From positions 73,703,227-73,767,226 of the forward strand of contig NC_081556.1 of assembly GCF_963082655.1 (NCBI RefSeq): a stretch of DNA of 64,000 nt, read 5' to 3'. The stretch is from Stomoxys calcitrans. Lineage: Eukaryota > Arthropoda > Insecta > Diptera > Muscidae. Below the pieces are notes generated by a model that was not told where the DNA came from, made no database searches, and saw only the letters and a program-made list of their open reading frames with translations. This document shows, in pieces, positions 10,857 through 21,560 of the stretch. The position numbers were made by a program, and so were the translations under genes. Within the stretch, counting starts at the first letter, position 1, and every line of letters begins with the position of its first letter.

Positions 10857-11874
10857 AGTAAAAAGACGTTAAGTTCGGCCGGGCCGAACTTTGGATACCC
10901 ACCACCTCAGCTATATATGTCAAAATCCGGTGAAAAATGCACACCTTGTGCCCCATAGCAGCTGTATCGAAATATGTTCCGATTTGGACCAAATACTAAT
11001 AAGTACAAGTCATGTGTATAACAAAATATTGATCTTCTTAACTATATATAAAAATAGACCGATCTGAATCATATACAACACGGATGTCGAAAAGCCTAAC
11101 ATAAGTCACTGTGTCAAATTTCAGCGAAATCGGACAATAAATGCTCCTTTTATGGCCCCAAAACCTTAAATCGAGAGATCGGTCTATATGACAGCTATAT
11201 CCAAATCTGGACCGATCTAAGCCAAATTGCAGAAATATGTCGAGGGGTTTAACTTTACTCACTGTCCCAAATTTCTGCGACATCGGACAACAAATGCGCC
11301 TTTTATGGGCCCAAAACTTTAAATCGAGAGATCGGTGTATATGGAAGCTATATTCAAATCTGGACCGAGCTGGGTCAAACTGAAGAAGGATGTCGAAGGT
11401 CCTAACACAACTAACTGCCCAAATTTCGGCGACACCGGACAATAAATGCTCCTTTTATGGCCCCAAAACCTTAAATCGAGAGATCGGTCTATATGACAGC
11501 TATATCCAAATATAGACAGATCTGGGCCAAATTAAAGAAAGATGTAAAGTGACCTAATACAACTCACAGTCCAAAATTTTAGCAAACTCGGAAAATAAAT
11601 GGGGCTTCTATGGGCATAAGACCCTTAATCGTCGGATCGGTCTATATGGGGGCTATATCAAGATATAGTCAGATATAGCCCATCTTCGAGCTTAACCAGC
11701 TTATGGACAAAATAAGTATCTGTGCAATATCTCTATTTTTAAGGACTGTAGCGTGATTTTAACGGACATGGCTAGATCGTCTAGATCTATAGGGTCGCAA
11801 ATGTATATTTCGATGTGTTGCAAATGGAGTGACAAAATAAATATACCCTCATCCTTCGGTGGTGTGTTCAACAA
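10854..11874 (-). mobile_element. DINE-1-like element, complete (beta type)
   Basis: The 3' end is on the left: AAGTAAAAAGACG, hairpin TTCGGCCGGGCCGAA (about 10875-10889), subterminal ATACCCACCACC. The body is beta monomers, each with a GATCGGTCTATATG core. The 5' module at right (GATCTAGCCATGTCCGTT complement, about 11767) lacks the usual stretch around CATAAAGTATATATATTC and ends with CCTTCGGTGGTGTG. It abuts another DINE at 11874. Confidence 0.75.
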
Positions 11875-12560
11875 TTAAAAGCGTGCTAAATTTGGCCTGG
11901 CCGAATCTGTTCAACTGACCGTCCACCTGTCTATCGAAAGCACGCTATCTTACGGAGGAGTTAAGCTAGGTGCTTGAAATTTTGCCCAAACACTTCTGAT
12001 TAAAGTAAGTCGGTTGGGATTGTAAATGTGCCAAACCGGTTCATGTTTTGGTATAACTGCAATATAAACCCATCTCCCGACTTGATTTCTTAAGCCGCTG
12101 GAGGGCGAAACTCTTATCCGATTTGGCTGAAACTTTGCACAATGACTTTTTCTATGAACTCCAATTAAAATCGTGCGTTGGCAAGCAGACCATACTTGGC
12201 CTGAATCGGTCTAATACCTGATAGAGCTTCCATATAAACCGATCTCCCGAATGCACTTCTTGACTTTTTCTATAATGGCTCCAAAAATGGTCTGAATCAG
12301 TCCATAACCTGTTATAGGTCCCATATAAACCGATCTCCCGATAATATACATATAGCTATAGCTCTACCCTGAAATTTTGCACGACTTCTACTATAGTCTC
12401 CATCATCTTAATTATGTATAGCCTGAATTGGTCCAAAACTTTAACAATAGCATTTGTTTGCCTATAAAAAAAGATACGGGCAAAGAACTTGACAATTGCT
12501 ATCCATGGTGGAGGGTATATAATATTCGGCCCGGCCGAACTTAGCACGCTTTTAATTGTT
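11873..12560 (+). mobile_element. DINE-1-like element (alpha type) with an extra inverted 3' end
   Basis: The main body runs plus. A 5' module piece (ACCTGTCTATCGAAAGCACG, about 11927) leads into alpha monomers, GGTGGAGGGTATATAA, hairpin TTCGGCCCGGCCGAA (about 12525-12539), and an end in ACGCTTTTAATTGTT. The left edge (11873-11920) is instead a minus-oriented copy of the 3' end (AACAATTAAAAGCGTGC then TTTGGCCTGGCCGAA). Both outer edges therefore carry hairpin ends and the true 5' terminus is gone. Confidence 0.7.
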
Positions 12561-12949
12561 TTTTTATAAAACTGTCAAGTGAAACAACTTTAAAGCTGTG
12601 AAGGCTTTGCTAACCTCATAAGAAGACTGAGAAAGCAATTTAGAGCACGACGGACGCGACTGAAGATTATGTGTTGGTATCGCAATGGGGCGGGAGTGCA
12701 AGTCGCTAGTAGGAATAGAACTAGCATTTCAACCACTTCTACGGAAACAGGAGAAAAAGGCAATCATATTTTTTTTTTTGAAATCGAAAAATTGCCAAAA
12801 CTCTTCTGTTACTGTAAAATTAACATCATATTGTTTATTGAAAATTGTGGTCGATACTGGGTGCTGGAACTTACCCATCGGCGGTGACATTTGGTCATAA
12901 AGTTTGAGGTAAATTTTGCAATGCTTGCCAACGCATGATTTATAGGCCG
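12561..12949. other. No recognised feature
   Basis: Short frames only. A T-run lies at 12770-12779. Nothing can be assigned. Confidence 0.4.
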
Positions 12950-13893
12950 ATCTAAATCAAATCGTTCAACATTTGCTTGTCTTTGCGAATATCTTTGTTT
13001 TACGCCGGAGTAGCCAGGAAGCGCAACAAATATCGGTATGCAGTCACCGATATCAGCAGTGTATCATCATATCATCGGTCCTAAATTGAGGATCCGTTTA
13101 AAAGTAGAACTCTGATGAGGGTCACCCCATACAAATTATGGTAGAGCGCAAAACTCGATTCGGTGAGAAAGTGGACATTCCCCATCTCACAAAGGCGGCG
13201 GTCTTCATCATAGGGTGGGGCAGCTAGCTGGCGACAGAAAGCATGGTGAAAGTATTGGGCAAGCAAAATCAAGGTTTGGCTGCGGAGTAATGGGAGGTCT
13301 TCCATCTGGAGGAGAAGGAGGATAGATCTCTCCTTGTGATTGGCCTCGCCATGTCTCCGTCACAAGTTTGGCTAAGGCTAAAGACATGGAGTTCTATGCG
13401 ATCAAGGTTGTCTTTTTTGCGATTGGGAAAACTAGGATCGGCGAAGATTTTCATATTGAGATATCAGGTAGTACAGTGATAGAAGACTCAATATTTCCTA
13501 ACAAACGGGGCCATCGCCCAATTTCTCAATATTAGGAAGGCTAGGATAAGCAAAGATTCAAATATTAAAACATCAGGAAGTGCATGGACAAGAGACTTAA
13601 TACAGCTTAAAAATCAGGGAGCCAACAATGGAACCATCACCCACAATCTCGAGTTTCGGAAGGCTAGGATAGGCAGAAATCCTAATATTGAAACATCAGG
13701 CAGTGTAGTGACAGAAAACTCAATGCACCCTTACGAACAGGGAGCCAACGATAAGACCATCATCCATTCCCAAGAAGCCCATTTACTGGAGCACCAATGA
13801 TTGAGGTCATACAGATAAACCTCCATCGGATCGAGACAGCTACACACGCTCTGGTGGAGAAAATCAGTAACAGCAAGATTTATATTGGCTACA
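12950..13893 (+). pseudogene. LINE 5' part: end of ORF1 and start of endonuclease
   Basis: The right end reads MIEVIQINLHRIETATHALV from an ATG at 13797. This matches the start of the apurinic-type endonuclease of RNase-H/I-like LINEs (xVxQINLHR signature). Upstream 800 bases read a few decayed plus-strand frames, consistent with an ORF1 tail, and contain a triplicated block (see 13426). The endonuclease breaks off at about 13893, where the sequence switches to an ACACTGAAAAAAA motif. ORF1 identity is inferred only from position. Confidence 0.5.
13426..13770 (+). repeat. Imperfect tandem triplication, 109-123 bp units
   Basis: Three units begin with GGAAAACTAGGATCGGC (13426), GGAAGGCTAGGATAAGC (13535) and GGAAGGCTAGGATAGGC (13658). 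Each continues with an ATATTxAxACATCAGG block, then a 'gacTcAAT' block and GGxxCCA. Identity is moderate, so the triplication is old. It lies just upstream of the endonuclease start and probably within ORF1. Confidence 0.65.
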
Positions 13894-15261
13894 CTGAAAA
13901 AAATTTGTCCTAATATAAAAGATTTTTTTCGTAATATTAAGGAAGCGAATTTGTCCTAAATGACAAGTAAATGCTCCAAGTGTTTATAATTTTATGCTTG
14001 GTTTTAAAAATTAGGTCTTAAACACAAAGATTTATTGACCTTAAAAATAGTATGTTTAAACTTTAAAATCTCGTCCTTGACGTAAGGATGTATATTTTTA
14101 AGCTAAATTTGAGCTGTGTTATATTGCAGTATATAAACTTTACGATAAATAAATTACCTATAATTTGAAGGAGATATTAATAAGAAATTAATTTTTAAGA
14201 TTCAAAATCACTTAAACAAAAGCCAAGTTTTATTTAATTTTATGATATTATCCTCAATATGAGGCATATCTGCATATTTATTAAATTAGACCTCATTAAG
14301 TGATCTAATTTAAAAAAAAATGGAAATTTAGAGTGCAATCCTGATATTAATCAAAAGATTTTTTTTTGTTTTTGAGAATTTAAATATGGAGAAAGGATTC
14401 CATAACTTTTATATTAAAAATTTTACGTATGTGGCTCATAATCGAGAAGAATTATTAAATTTGCCATTCAAAAAATTCCCATGACTTGACATGAAAACGG
14501 TTGGTTGCGGAGAATGTTCCTGCCGGATTGAAATCTGATCTAAAAAAGTAAACCGATGGATCGATTTGTTGTTTTATCTTTTTATTAACCCATCTGGCCG
14601 GCATATGGTTGAGTGTTGATAGATACCTTAGGTACAAATTTTCAATCATATTGCATAAAAGTTAAGGCTTAAATGCACCGATAAGTGCGATTTGTGTGAC
14701 ACGATACATTTGTCATGTCGTTGAGCTGCAAATGATAACCGAAAATACATTGATTGACGTTCAATCGTTAAATGTGGCGAATTGTCAACATCCGGAAAAC
14801 ACTGAGAAAAATATGAAGGCATTATGTACTGTACTAGGAGCGATTAACAACGAAACATTTCGAAATTATAGTAAAAATAAACAAAAGGTAGAAAATATAA
14901 ACTATATCAAAATGTAAAATTTATTTTAGCATTAAAATGTCCTAAAATCCCTAATTAAAAAAAAGTTTTTTAAAGAGGCCTTTGCCATTTTTTCAAACGT
15001 GACGCCATTAAATACAAGCAAACTACATTCTTTGGATTTTCTTTATTTCCCTCCATTTTACGCCATAGAATAACGAGTAAAAATATTATTTGGATTATTT
15101 TTTTTTTTCATTTTGTTCAAATGGTGTTTCATCGCATAATAAACCAAAATTGTTGTTTGCAGGCTTTGGGTAGGGAAATTTAGAAATTTAATAAGCGGAC
15201 ATGCGCTTATTACGTCCGCGTAATGATATCTGCCGAATAGGGATCACAAATTCCAATTTCG
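13894..15261. other. AT-rich stretch starting with ACACTGAAAAAAA, no gene recognised
   Basis: Begins at the break of the LINE endonuclease with ACACTGAAAAAAATTTG, the inverse of TTTTTTTTTCAGTGTA at about 29000-29015. This suggests a shared transposon terminus. The rest is AT-rich with no domain visible. Frames at 14455-14649 (minus) and 14696-14917 (plus) are unremarkable. Confidence 0.4.
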
Positions 15262-15372
15262 ACTAATCGACTAGTCGACTTTTTGTGTAAAAAAGTCGAA
15301 AAGTCGAAGTCGACTTTCAATGATTAAAAAGTCGAATAATCGATTTTGAAGTCGAATAGTCGAAAAAAAGGC
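15262..15372. repeat. GTCGA-rich short repeat and palindrome patch
   Basis: About 110 bases with a dozen or so AGTCGA/TCGACT words at short irregular spacing, including GACTAATCGACTAGTCGACT at the left, which is largely self-complementary. It looks like a degenerate satellite or fold-back end rather than coding DNA. Confidence 0.6.
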
Positions 15373-15658
15373 TGCAGAGATATTAGTCTAAAACTTAGCA
15401 AGAGACCTTTATCGGCATGGTAAAATTATATTCCAATCCATGGATAAATCGAACAATATTTTATAGTAGCTCCCCAGTGGCGGAATCACATATCTCTCCC
15501 AACATGTGAGCATATAAATAAACCTCTTTTAGGAGTCAATCCACTATCAGTTACAACTTCTCAAATTATGCATGCTATAACACATATTCCCGACTTTTTT
15601 CCCCTTGAGCGAAAATGTTCTTACACCTACCCACACAACTTCTCAAAATTGTTGTTAT
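15373..15658. other. No recognised feature
   Basis: Unassigned AT-rich sequence left of the LINE poly(A) tail. Confidence 0.4.
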
Positions 15659-16430
15659 AATTTTTTTTTTCACGTAACCAACACGCAGGGGATGTCCCCT
15701 ATATATGCAGTGCATTGTGTTGGCAATTAGGAAAGTTAAGGTTTGGAGGGGGGAAAGAGGGAGTAGTGTTTGTTGATACTATTCTTAAATTTCTGAACGT
15801 TAATGTTTGTGGAATAGCCATTAGCTGGAAGTCTTTTCCACATACGAATGGTTCGGGCGAAAAATGAATTTTCTCGGTAATGCATGGTCCGGTCGACTGG
15901 CCAATCGATTACAAACGGGTGTGAATTCCTGGCAAGTCTTGTATTCCTGGTGAACATCCTAACGTCAGGGTTAAGAATACGAATATCCCTGGAACACACG
16001 CCATGAAAATAACTATAGAGCAATACAACGCTACCCACATTCCGACGATGATCAAGGGAAGCAATAGAGTTGGATACCCTACTGTCCCCAATCAACACTA
16101 GCGCTCTCCGTTGAACCCGGTCAAGTAGCTCCAAGAATGATTTTGGAGCTCCTGCCCATATATGAGAGTCATATTCATCAGCCTGATGTTGGTAGTATAG
16201 ATATTGAGAATATCAGAAGAGGTGAATTATTCCTAGCACCGCTTAAGAAAGCCCAAACACATGAATGCTTCTTACGACACATCGAATATGTGTTTTGACC
16301 AACGGACATCACATTTTATCTTGATGCCCAGAACATCAAGAGCATTTGACTGCTCGATATCTATACCGTCGATAGATATTGACGATTGAAGTGGGTTAGT
16401 GAATCGTGGCTCTGTTCATTCATTGTTCAT
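15659..16430 (-). pseudogene. CR1/Jockey-like LINE, RT C-terminus and 3' end
   Basis: On the minus strand the segment from about 16425 reads SSISIDGIDIEQSNALDVLG and RWSKHIF (post-palm RT). From 16134 a 132-residue open frame contains ELLDRVQRRALVLIGDSR, SLDHRRNVGSVVLLYSY, RTMHYRENSFFARTIRMWKR and ends FPPSKP-stop at 15736. This C-terminal layout is typical of CR1/Jockey-like elements of flies without RNase H. The 3'UTR ends in a T-run (15659-15670), read as the poly(A) tail. It is collinear with pieces at 17545-17800 and 18037-18590. Confidence 0.75.
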
Positions 16431-16433
16431 TCA

Positions 16434-17543
16434 TGCAAAATCGGATAATAATTGCGCCTTCTAGTGTCTCAAGAAGTCAAGACCCCAGATCGGTTTATAT
16501 GGCAGCTATGTCAGGTTATGGATTTTGACCATCTTACATATAACAAGGGGTTTAACTTAACTCACTGTCCCAAATTTTGGCGACATCGGATAATATATAA
16601 GCATTTGATGGGCCCAAAACCATAAATCAAGAAATCGGTCTATATGGCAGCTATATCCAAATCTGAACCGATCTGGGCCAAATTGAAGAAAGATGTCGAA
16701 AGGCATAACACAACTCACTGTCCCAAATTTCAGCAAGATCGGATAATAAATGTGGTTTTTTGGGACTTAGACCCTAAATCGGATGATCGGTCTATATGTC
16801 AGCTATATCCAAATCTGGACCGATCTGTGTCAAATTCACGGAGGATGTCGAAGGGCCTAACACAACTCACTGTCCCAATTTTCAGCAAAATCGGATAATA
16901 AATGTGGCTTTTATGGGCCTAAGACCCTAAACCGGAGGATCGGTCTATATGGCAGCTATATCCAAATCAGGACCGATCTGAGCCAAATTGACGGAGGATG
17001 TCGAAGGGCCTAACTCAACTCACTGTCCCAAATTTCAGCGAAATCGGATAATAAATGTGGCTTTTATGGGACTTAGACCCTAAATCGGATGATCGGTCTA
17101 TATGGCAGCTATATCCAAATCTGAAACGATCTGAGCCAAATTCACGGAGGATGTTGAAGGGCCTAATACAACTCACTGTCCCAAATTGCAGCAAAATCGG
17201 ATAATAAATGTGGCTTTTATGGGCCTAAGACCCTAAATCGGCCGATCGGTCTATATGGGGGATACACCAAGATATAGTCCGATATAGCCCATCTTCGAAC
17301 TTAACCTGCTTATGGACAAAAAAAGAATCTGTGCAAAGTTTCAGCTCAATATCTCTATTTTTAAAGGCTGTAGCGTGGTTTCAACAGACAGACGGACAGA
17401 CGGACGGACATGTCTAGATCGTCTTAGATTTTTACGCTGATCAAGAATATATATACTTTATAGGGTCGGAAATGGATATTTCGATGTGTTGCAAACGGAA
17501 TGACAAAATGAATATACCCCCATCCTTCGGTGGTGGGTATACA
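16434..17543 (-). mobile_element. DINE-1-like element (beta type), 3' truncated, inside a LINE
   Basis: The right end is the 5' terminus (complement of CCTTCGGTGGTGGGTATAC, about 17523-17541) with the conserved CATAAAGTATATATATTC-like module and TCCGTC repeats (17385-17411). About six beta monomers follow at a 152-153 bp period (GGATAATA at 16741, 16893, 17046, 17199). The leftmost part switches to an alpha-type monomer (CAAGAAGTCAAGACCCC, about 16469) and the hairpin end is missing. It separates two parts of one LINE. Confidence 0.75.
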
Positions 17544-17544
17544 A

Positions 17545-17800
17545 ATTTAGTCTACCAGTATCAAGCCGATCTTAAATCCTCACAAACTGGGCGAAAGACT
17601 GATTGCTTCGGCGAAAAGATATAATTGTTCGTCAAGTGTACAGACATCTGTTTGTGCAACAATTTCCCAAAGACCTTGCAAAGAAAGGCTAGAATAGAGA
17701 TTAGTCGGTTCTCAGAGTTGACTTTAGGAATGGAGACCACTTTGGAATGTCTCCAAAGTTTGGGAAACAAACTAACAGTCAGTTTGTTAGTAAATAAATG
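17545..17800 (-). pseudogene. CR1/Jockey-like LINE, RT fingers fragment
   Basis: A minus frame reads FPKLWRHSKVVSIPK, then NRLISILAFLCKVFGKLLH and SPKQSVFRP, the classic RT motif 1-2 region (WKxSKVVPIPK, RPISIL, KxQSGFR). It stops at the DINE junction. The YADD-containing palm is absent between here and 16430. Confidence 0.7.
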
Positions 17801-17804
17801 TGTA

Positions 17805-18036
17805 GTTAAGGTTAGGTTAGATTTTAGTGGCAGTCTGCCATTAGACTCACTTAGACATTTTCGTCCATTATGATATCACAGGAACATAAGAAGGAAGATG
17901 CCTTCTCGTTCATACCGTTGAACCATCCGGATCGACTCAAAAAGCCCAAAAATTTGCGAATGTTCACATCCGCTAAATCAGACAGGTTCTCAAAGAAATG
18001 AGAACCTAAAGCGGAACGCTTTCTGACTACTGGTGC
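17805..18036 (-). pseudogene. 5'-truncated LINE 3' end nested in another LINE
   Basis: Minus strand: RKRSALGSHFFENLSDLADV, then IRKFLGFLSRSGWFNGMNE, to the stop and 3'UTR ending CCTAACCTAACC. This is the C-terminus and 3' end of the RNase-H LINE also seen at 4866 and 20746. It interrupts the linker of a CR1/Jockey-like LINE (18037-18590 before it, 17545-17800 after it), so it looks like a 5'-truncated retrotransposed copy of about 230 bases. Confidence 0.65.
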
Positions 18037-18590
18037 GGGCCACACACAATACATGAGTAACATAGGGCAAAATTTGGGGAAGTTAGATTCTAACAAATCT
18101 TGGATCTATGTTATCATAACAGTTGAATTCGAAGCCGCCTGCTCCTTCCATATGCGGCAGGCCTCGGGTATAATTCTCTTAGAACTCAAAATCGGTCGAG
18201 GCAGGAGGCAAGTTCACAAAAGCGTTATTCAAAACATTCACATCAATGAATAAGTTTATCTCGTTGCGATTCCAAATGCCGATATCCCCAGTTCCTAATG
18301 CCGATGAAAAACGGTTGTTGTAGTAGGACATCTTGGCCAGTCTCAACAAAAAAAGTAACATGTCTTCTGGTTGTTCTTAATTCATCTCTGTAAGTTGAAG
18401 TCCTAATCCGCTTTCATCTGGAGTATGCTAAGTCCCTCTCACGTATTGCCTCACTAACATCATTACTGAACCAGAGGCGGAATCCACCCCTAACTTTCTT
18501 AGTGTTAATAGGTACGCATATGTCGCAGAAGTGCACAATTTTATCTTGAAGAAAGGACATATGAACATGTTCGATAGAAAATGCAACAAG
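18037..18590 (-). pseudogene. CR1/Jockey-like LINE, endonuclease-RT linker
   Basis: On the minus strand: IVHFCDICVPINTKKVRGG, FRLWFSNDVSEAIRERDLAY, then FLLRLAKMSYYNNRFS, FVNLPPASTDFEF and SNFPKFCPML. These are the conserved linker blocks between endonuclease and RT in fly CR1/Jockey-like elements. Its upstream end is cut by a DINE at 18585. It is collinear with the RT piece at 17800-17545. Confidence 0.65.
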
Positions 18591-20065
18591 TAAAAGCGTG
18601 CTAAGTTCGGACGGGCCGAATCTTATATACCCTCCACCATGGATCGCATTTGTCGAGTTCTTTTCCCGGCATCTCTTCTTAGGCAAAAAAGGATATAAGA
18701 AAAGAGTTGCTCTGCTATTAAAACGATATCAAGATATGGTCCGGTTCGGACCACAATTAAATTATATGTTGGAGACCTGTGTAAAATATCAGCCAATTTG
18801 TATAAGAATTGCGCCCATTGGGGCTCACGAAGTAAAATAGAGAGAACGATTATATGGGATCTGTATCGGGCTATAGACCGATTCAGACCATAATAAACAC
18901 GTTTGTTGATGGTTATGAGAGAATCCGTCGTACAAAATTTCAGGCATATTGGATAATAATTGCGACCTCTAGGGGTCAAGAAGTCAAGATCCCAGATCGG
19001 TTTATATGGCAGCTAGAACCTTATTTGACACAGTTGTTGAAAGTAAAAATAAAATACGTCATGCTAAATTTCAGCCAAATCGGATAGGGATTGCGCCCTC
19101 TAAAAGCTCAAGAAGTCAAATCCCCAGATCTGTTTATATGACAGCTATATCAGGTTATGGACCGATTTGAACCATACTTGGCACAGTTGTTGGATATTAT
19201 AACGAAATACTTCGTGCAAAAATTCATTCAAATCGGATAAGAATTGTGCCCTCTAGAGGCTCAAGAAATCAAGACCCAAGATCGGTTTATATGGCAGCTA
19301 TATCAGGTTATAGACCGATTTGAATCATACTTGGCACAGTTGTTGGATATCATAACAAAACACGTCGTGCAAAATTTCACTTCAATCGGATAAGAATTGC
19401 GCACTCTAGAGGATCAAGAAGTCAAGACCCAAGATCGGTTTATATGGCAGCTACATCAGGTTATGGACCGATTTGAACCATACTTGGCACAGTTGTTGGA
19501 TATAATAACAAAACACGTCGTGCAAAATTTCATTCTGATCGGATAAGAATTGCGCACACTAGAGGCTCAAGAAGTCAAGACCCAAGATCGGTTTATATGG
19601 CAGCTATATCAGGTTATGAACCGATTTGAACTATACTTGGCGCAGTTGTTGGATATCATAACAAAACACGTCGTGCAAAATTTCATTCCAATCGGATAAG
19701 AATTGCGCACTCTAGAGGCTCAAGAAGTCAAGACCCAAGATAGGTTTATATGGCAGCTATATCAAAACGTGGACCGATATGGCCCATTTACAATACCAAC
19801 CGACCTACACTAATAAGAAGTATTTGTGCAAAATTTCAAGCACCTAGCTTTACTCCTTCGGAAGTTAGCGTGCTTTCGACAGACAGACGGACGGACGGAC
19901 GGACGGACGGACGGACAGACGGACGGACATGGCTAGATCGACATAAAATGTCACGACGATCAAGAATATATATACTTTATGGGGTCTCAGACGAATATTT
20001 CGAGTAGTTACAAACAGAATGACGAAATTAGTATACCCCCCATCTTATGGTGGAGGGTATAAAAA
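18585..20065 (-). mobile_element. DINE-1-like element, complete (alpha type)
   Basis: This is the reference alpha copy, 1.48 kb. Left (3') end: AACAAGTAAAAGCGTGC, hairpin TTCGGACGGGCCGAA, subterminal ATACCCTCCACCAT. The body is tandem monomers whose AAGACCCAAG word recurs at 19271, 19424, 19577 and 19730, an exact 153-bp period, with earlier diverged units. Right (5') end: a GACGGACGGAC microsatellite (19888-19928), the module GAATATATATACTTTATGG (complement of the DINE-1 5' block), and ATGGTGGAGGGTATAAAAA matching the left subterminal repeat. Such subterminal repeats, hairpin and minisatellite core define helentron-associated INE/DINE-1 elements. It is non-coding and needs a helentron Rep-helicase in trans. 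Confidence 0.8.
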
Positions 20066-20214
20066 GTGTAACACTATGAGAGGGTTGCGACATTCGCAAA
20101 ATGTTATCCCGTATAAGTGCAACATTAGCGTAACATTTTTTTCAGAATCGAAATCACCATTGTCATTAATTATTATTATTTATATTATCTTATCCCTTGC
20201 TTTTATTACACAAA
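20066..20214. other. Unassigned spacer
   Basis: AT-rich sequence between a DINE and an RTE-like fragment. Nothing recognised. Confidence 0.4.
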
Positions 20215-20715
20215 CATTCGCACAAATCATATTTTACTTTACATTTGTTCCACTAGCCGAACGTAGAATATATATTTCTAAAATATTTGACATAAAGTTT
20301 CAAGGTGTCTCTCACCACTTGGTCTTTCCATTGGGGTCTTGGTCGTCCCGGTTTGTATGGGCCACCGTGATCGCCTTCACTATACTTCATCGCTAGATCT
20401 TCATCCATTCTGACAAGATGACCGATCAAACACAACCGTTGCATTTTGATTCGGCATAGGCGAGTAGCATGTGCTTTCTTGTGATTAGTGCGCTATATAT
20501 ATTCACGTCTGCATCTTGTATAATCTTCTCCAGCAAGAAATTAAAGAGATGACACGATAAACTGTCTCCTAACCTCGTTTAGTATTGAATAATTTGGAGA
20601 GATTCTTTCCTATTCTTACTGAGGATCGTGTATCAGCAAGTGTCATCCTGCAGAGTCTTATTAATTTTGCAGGGTTACCAATCTCAGACATGGTTTGAAA
20701 CACTGTTAAGCGTAT
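20215..20715 (-). pseudogene. RTE-like LINE fragment
   Basis: On the minus strand, LRxGDSLSCDLFNxLLEKII-like sequence (about 20590-20530) leads to a junction near 20460, where the YADD region is deleted. Then comes QRLCLIGHLVRMDEDLAMK and GGPYKPGRPRPQWKDQV. This matches the C-terminus at 54367-54699 (QRLRWLGHVVTMNEEAPVK, GGTCKPGQPK). It is an old internally deleted copy, ending in a CAAATGTAAAGTAAAA-like tail. Confidence 0.65.
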
Positions 20716-21462
20716 AGGGCTGTCAAAGGCGTGCTGTCATAAGACGCCTTGTCATTTCAAGTGTGATTGCCGCTCAGTATTTAAGTAAGAGTAGTTCAAA
20801 ATCCACCTGTTCTGGCTGTCGGGCCCCAGAGAAACCCAGGGAGTTATAGAGCAGACGCGGTAGCAAGACTAGGAACTACCTGACACAGTCCAGTGGAACT
20901 GGAATATGTAGGTGTGCCTCTAGTGCCATGTAAGCTAAGTCTTTAGAGTCTGGGCCGAAGGGCAACGAATGACTGATAGTCCCATAGTGCGAGTTGTGAA
21001 CACTCCAAAGTTATGTTGTCCAATCTAGTCTTGAAGAGGTCTACCGTTTTGCTGTCGCTTGCTCGAATAGACGTCTCAATCATTGTCTCCGTGATGACAG
21101 GTCATTGTCTGATCCATAAACATCATCGGAGTCTGAAGCTTACAAGTAACAACTTCTGCAGAAGCTTTGAGCACATGGAGGAAGGGGAGACTATAGTACA
21201 TCCGCTGTATGTGGGTCCCATACTGGGCGACAGAAGAAGTTCCACTTAAGGTTCTCATTTCTTTTAGGACTTGTCTGAATTAGCGGATGTGAACATTCGC
21301 AAGTTGTTGGGCTTTTTAAAGCGATCTGGATGGTGCAATGGTAGAAACCGGAAGGCATCTTCCTCCTTCTGTTCCTGTGGTATCACAATGAGCGAAAACG
21401 TCTAAAAGAGTCTGATGGCAGACTGTTATTTAAATCTTACCTAACCTACAACTTACCAAACT
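20716..21462 (+). pseudogene. RNase-H LINE, end of RNase H and C-terminus
   Basis: Plus strand with several frameshifts: NPGSYRADAVARLGTT (end of RNase H, about 20830-20875), YVGVPLVPCKLSL, a frame at 21013-21249 (NLVLKRSTVLLSLARIDVS, MTGHCLIHKHHRSLKLTSNN), then LADVNIRKLLGFLKRSGW (in another frame, about 21278) and the 3'UTR to CTTACCTAACC at 21462. The family is the same as 4866-6640 and 17805-18036. It is inactive. Confidence 0.65.
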
Positions 21463-21560
21463 AAATCTGGCCGAAATTTTAGTTGCTACATACATTGGGC
21501 CGTCACATGCTATAAAGGAGAAATTTTATTTTTAACAAAATAGACTAACGCATACCATAT

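Noticed and set aside
11038..11442. A 134-codon minus frame with repeated SRFGYSCHIDR-like units
   Set aside because: It lies wholly in DINE monomers. The 153-bp period keeps the frame open, and the same false frames occur in other DINE copies.
16741..17250. Regular 153-bp repeats considered as a CRISPR array or centromeric satellite
   Set aside because: Units are contiguous without unique spacers and are bounded by DINE termini, so they are the internal minisatellite of a transposon.
19880..19930. GGAC tandem array as a possible CRISPR-like or regulatory array
   Set aside because: It is the simple TCCGTC/GACGGA microsatellite that belongs to the DINE 5' module and occurs in many copies. 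No spacers of constant length are present.
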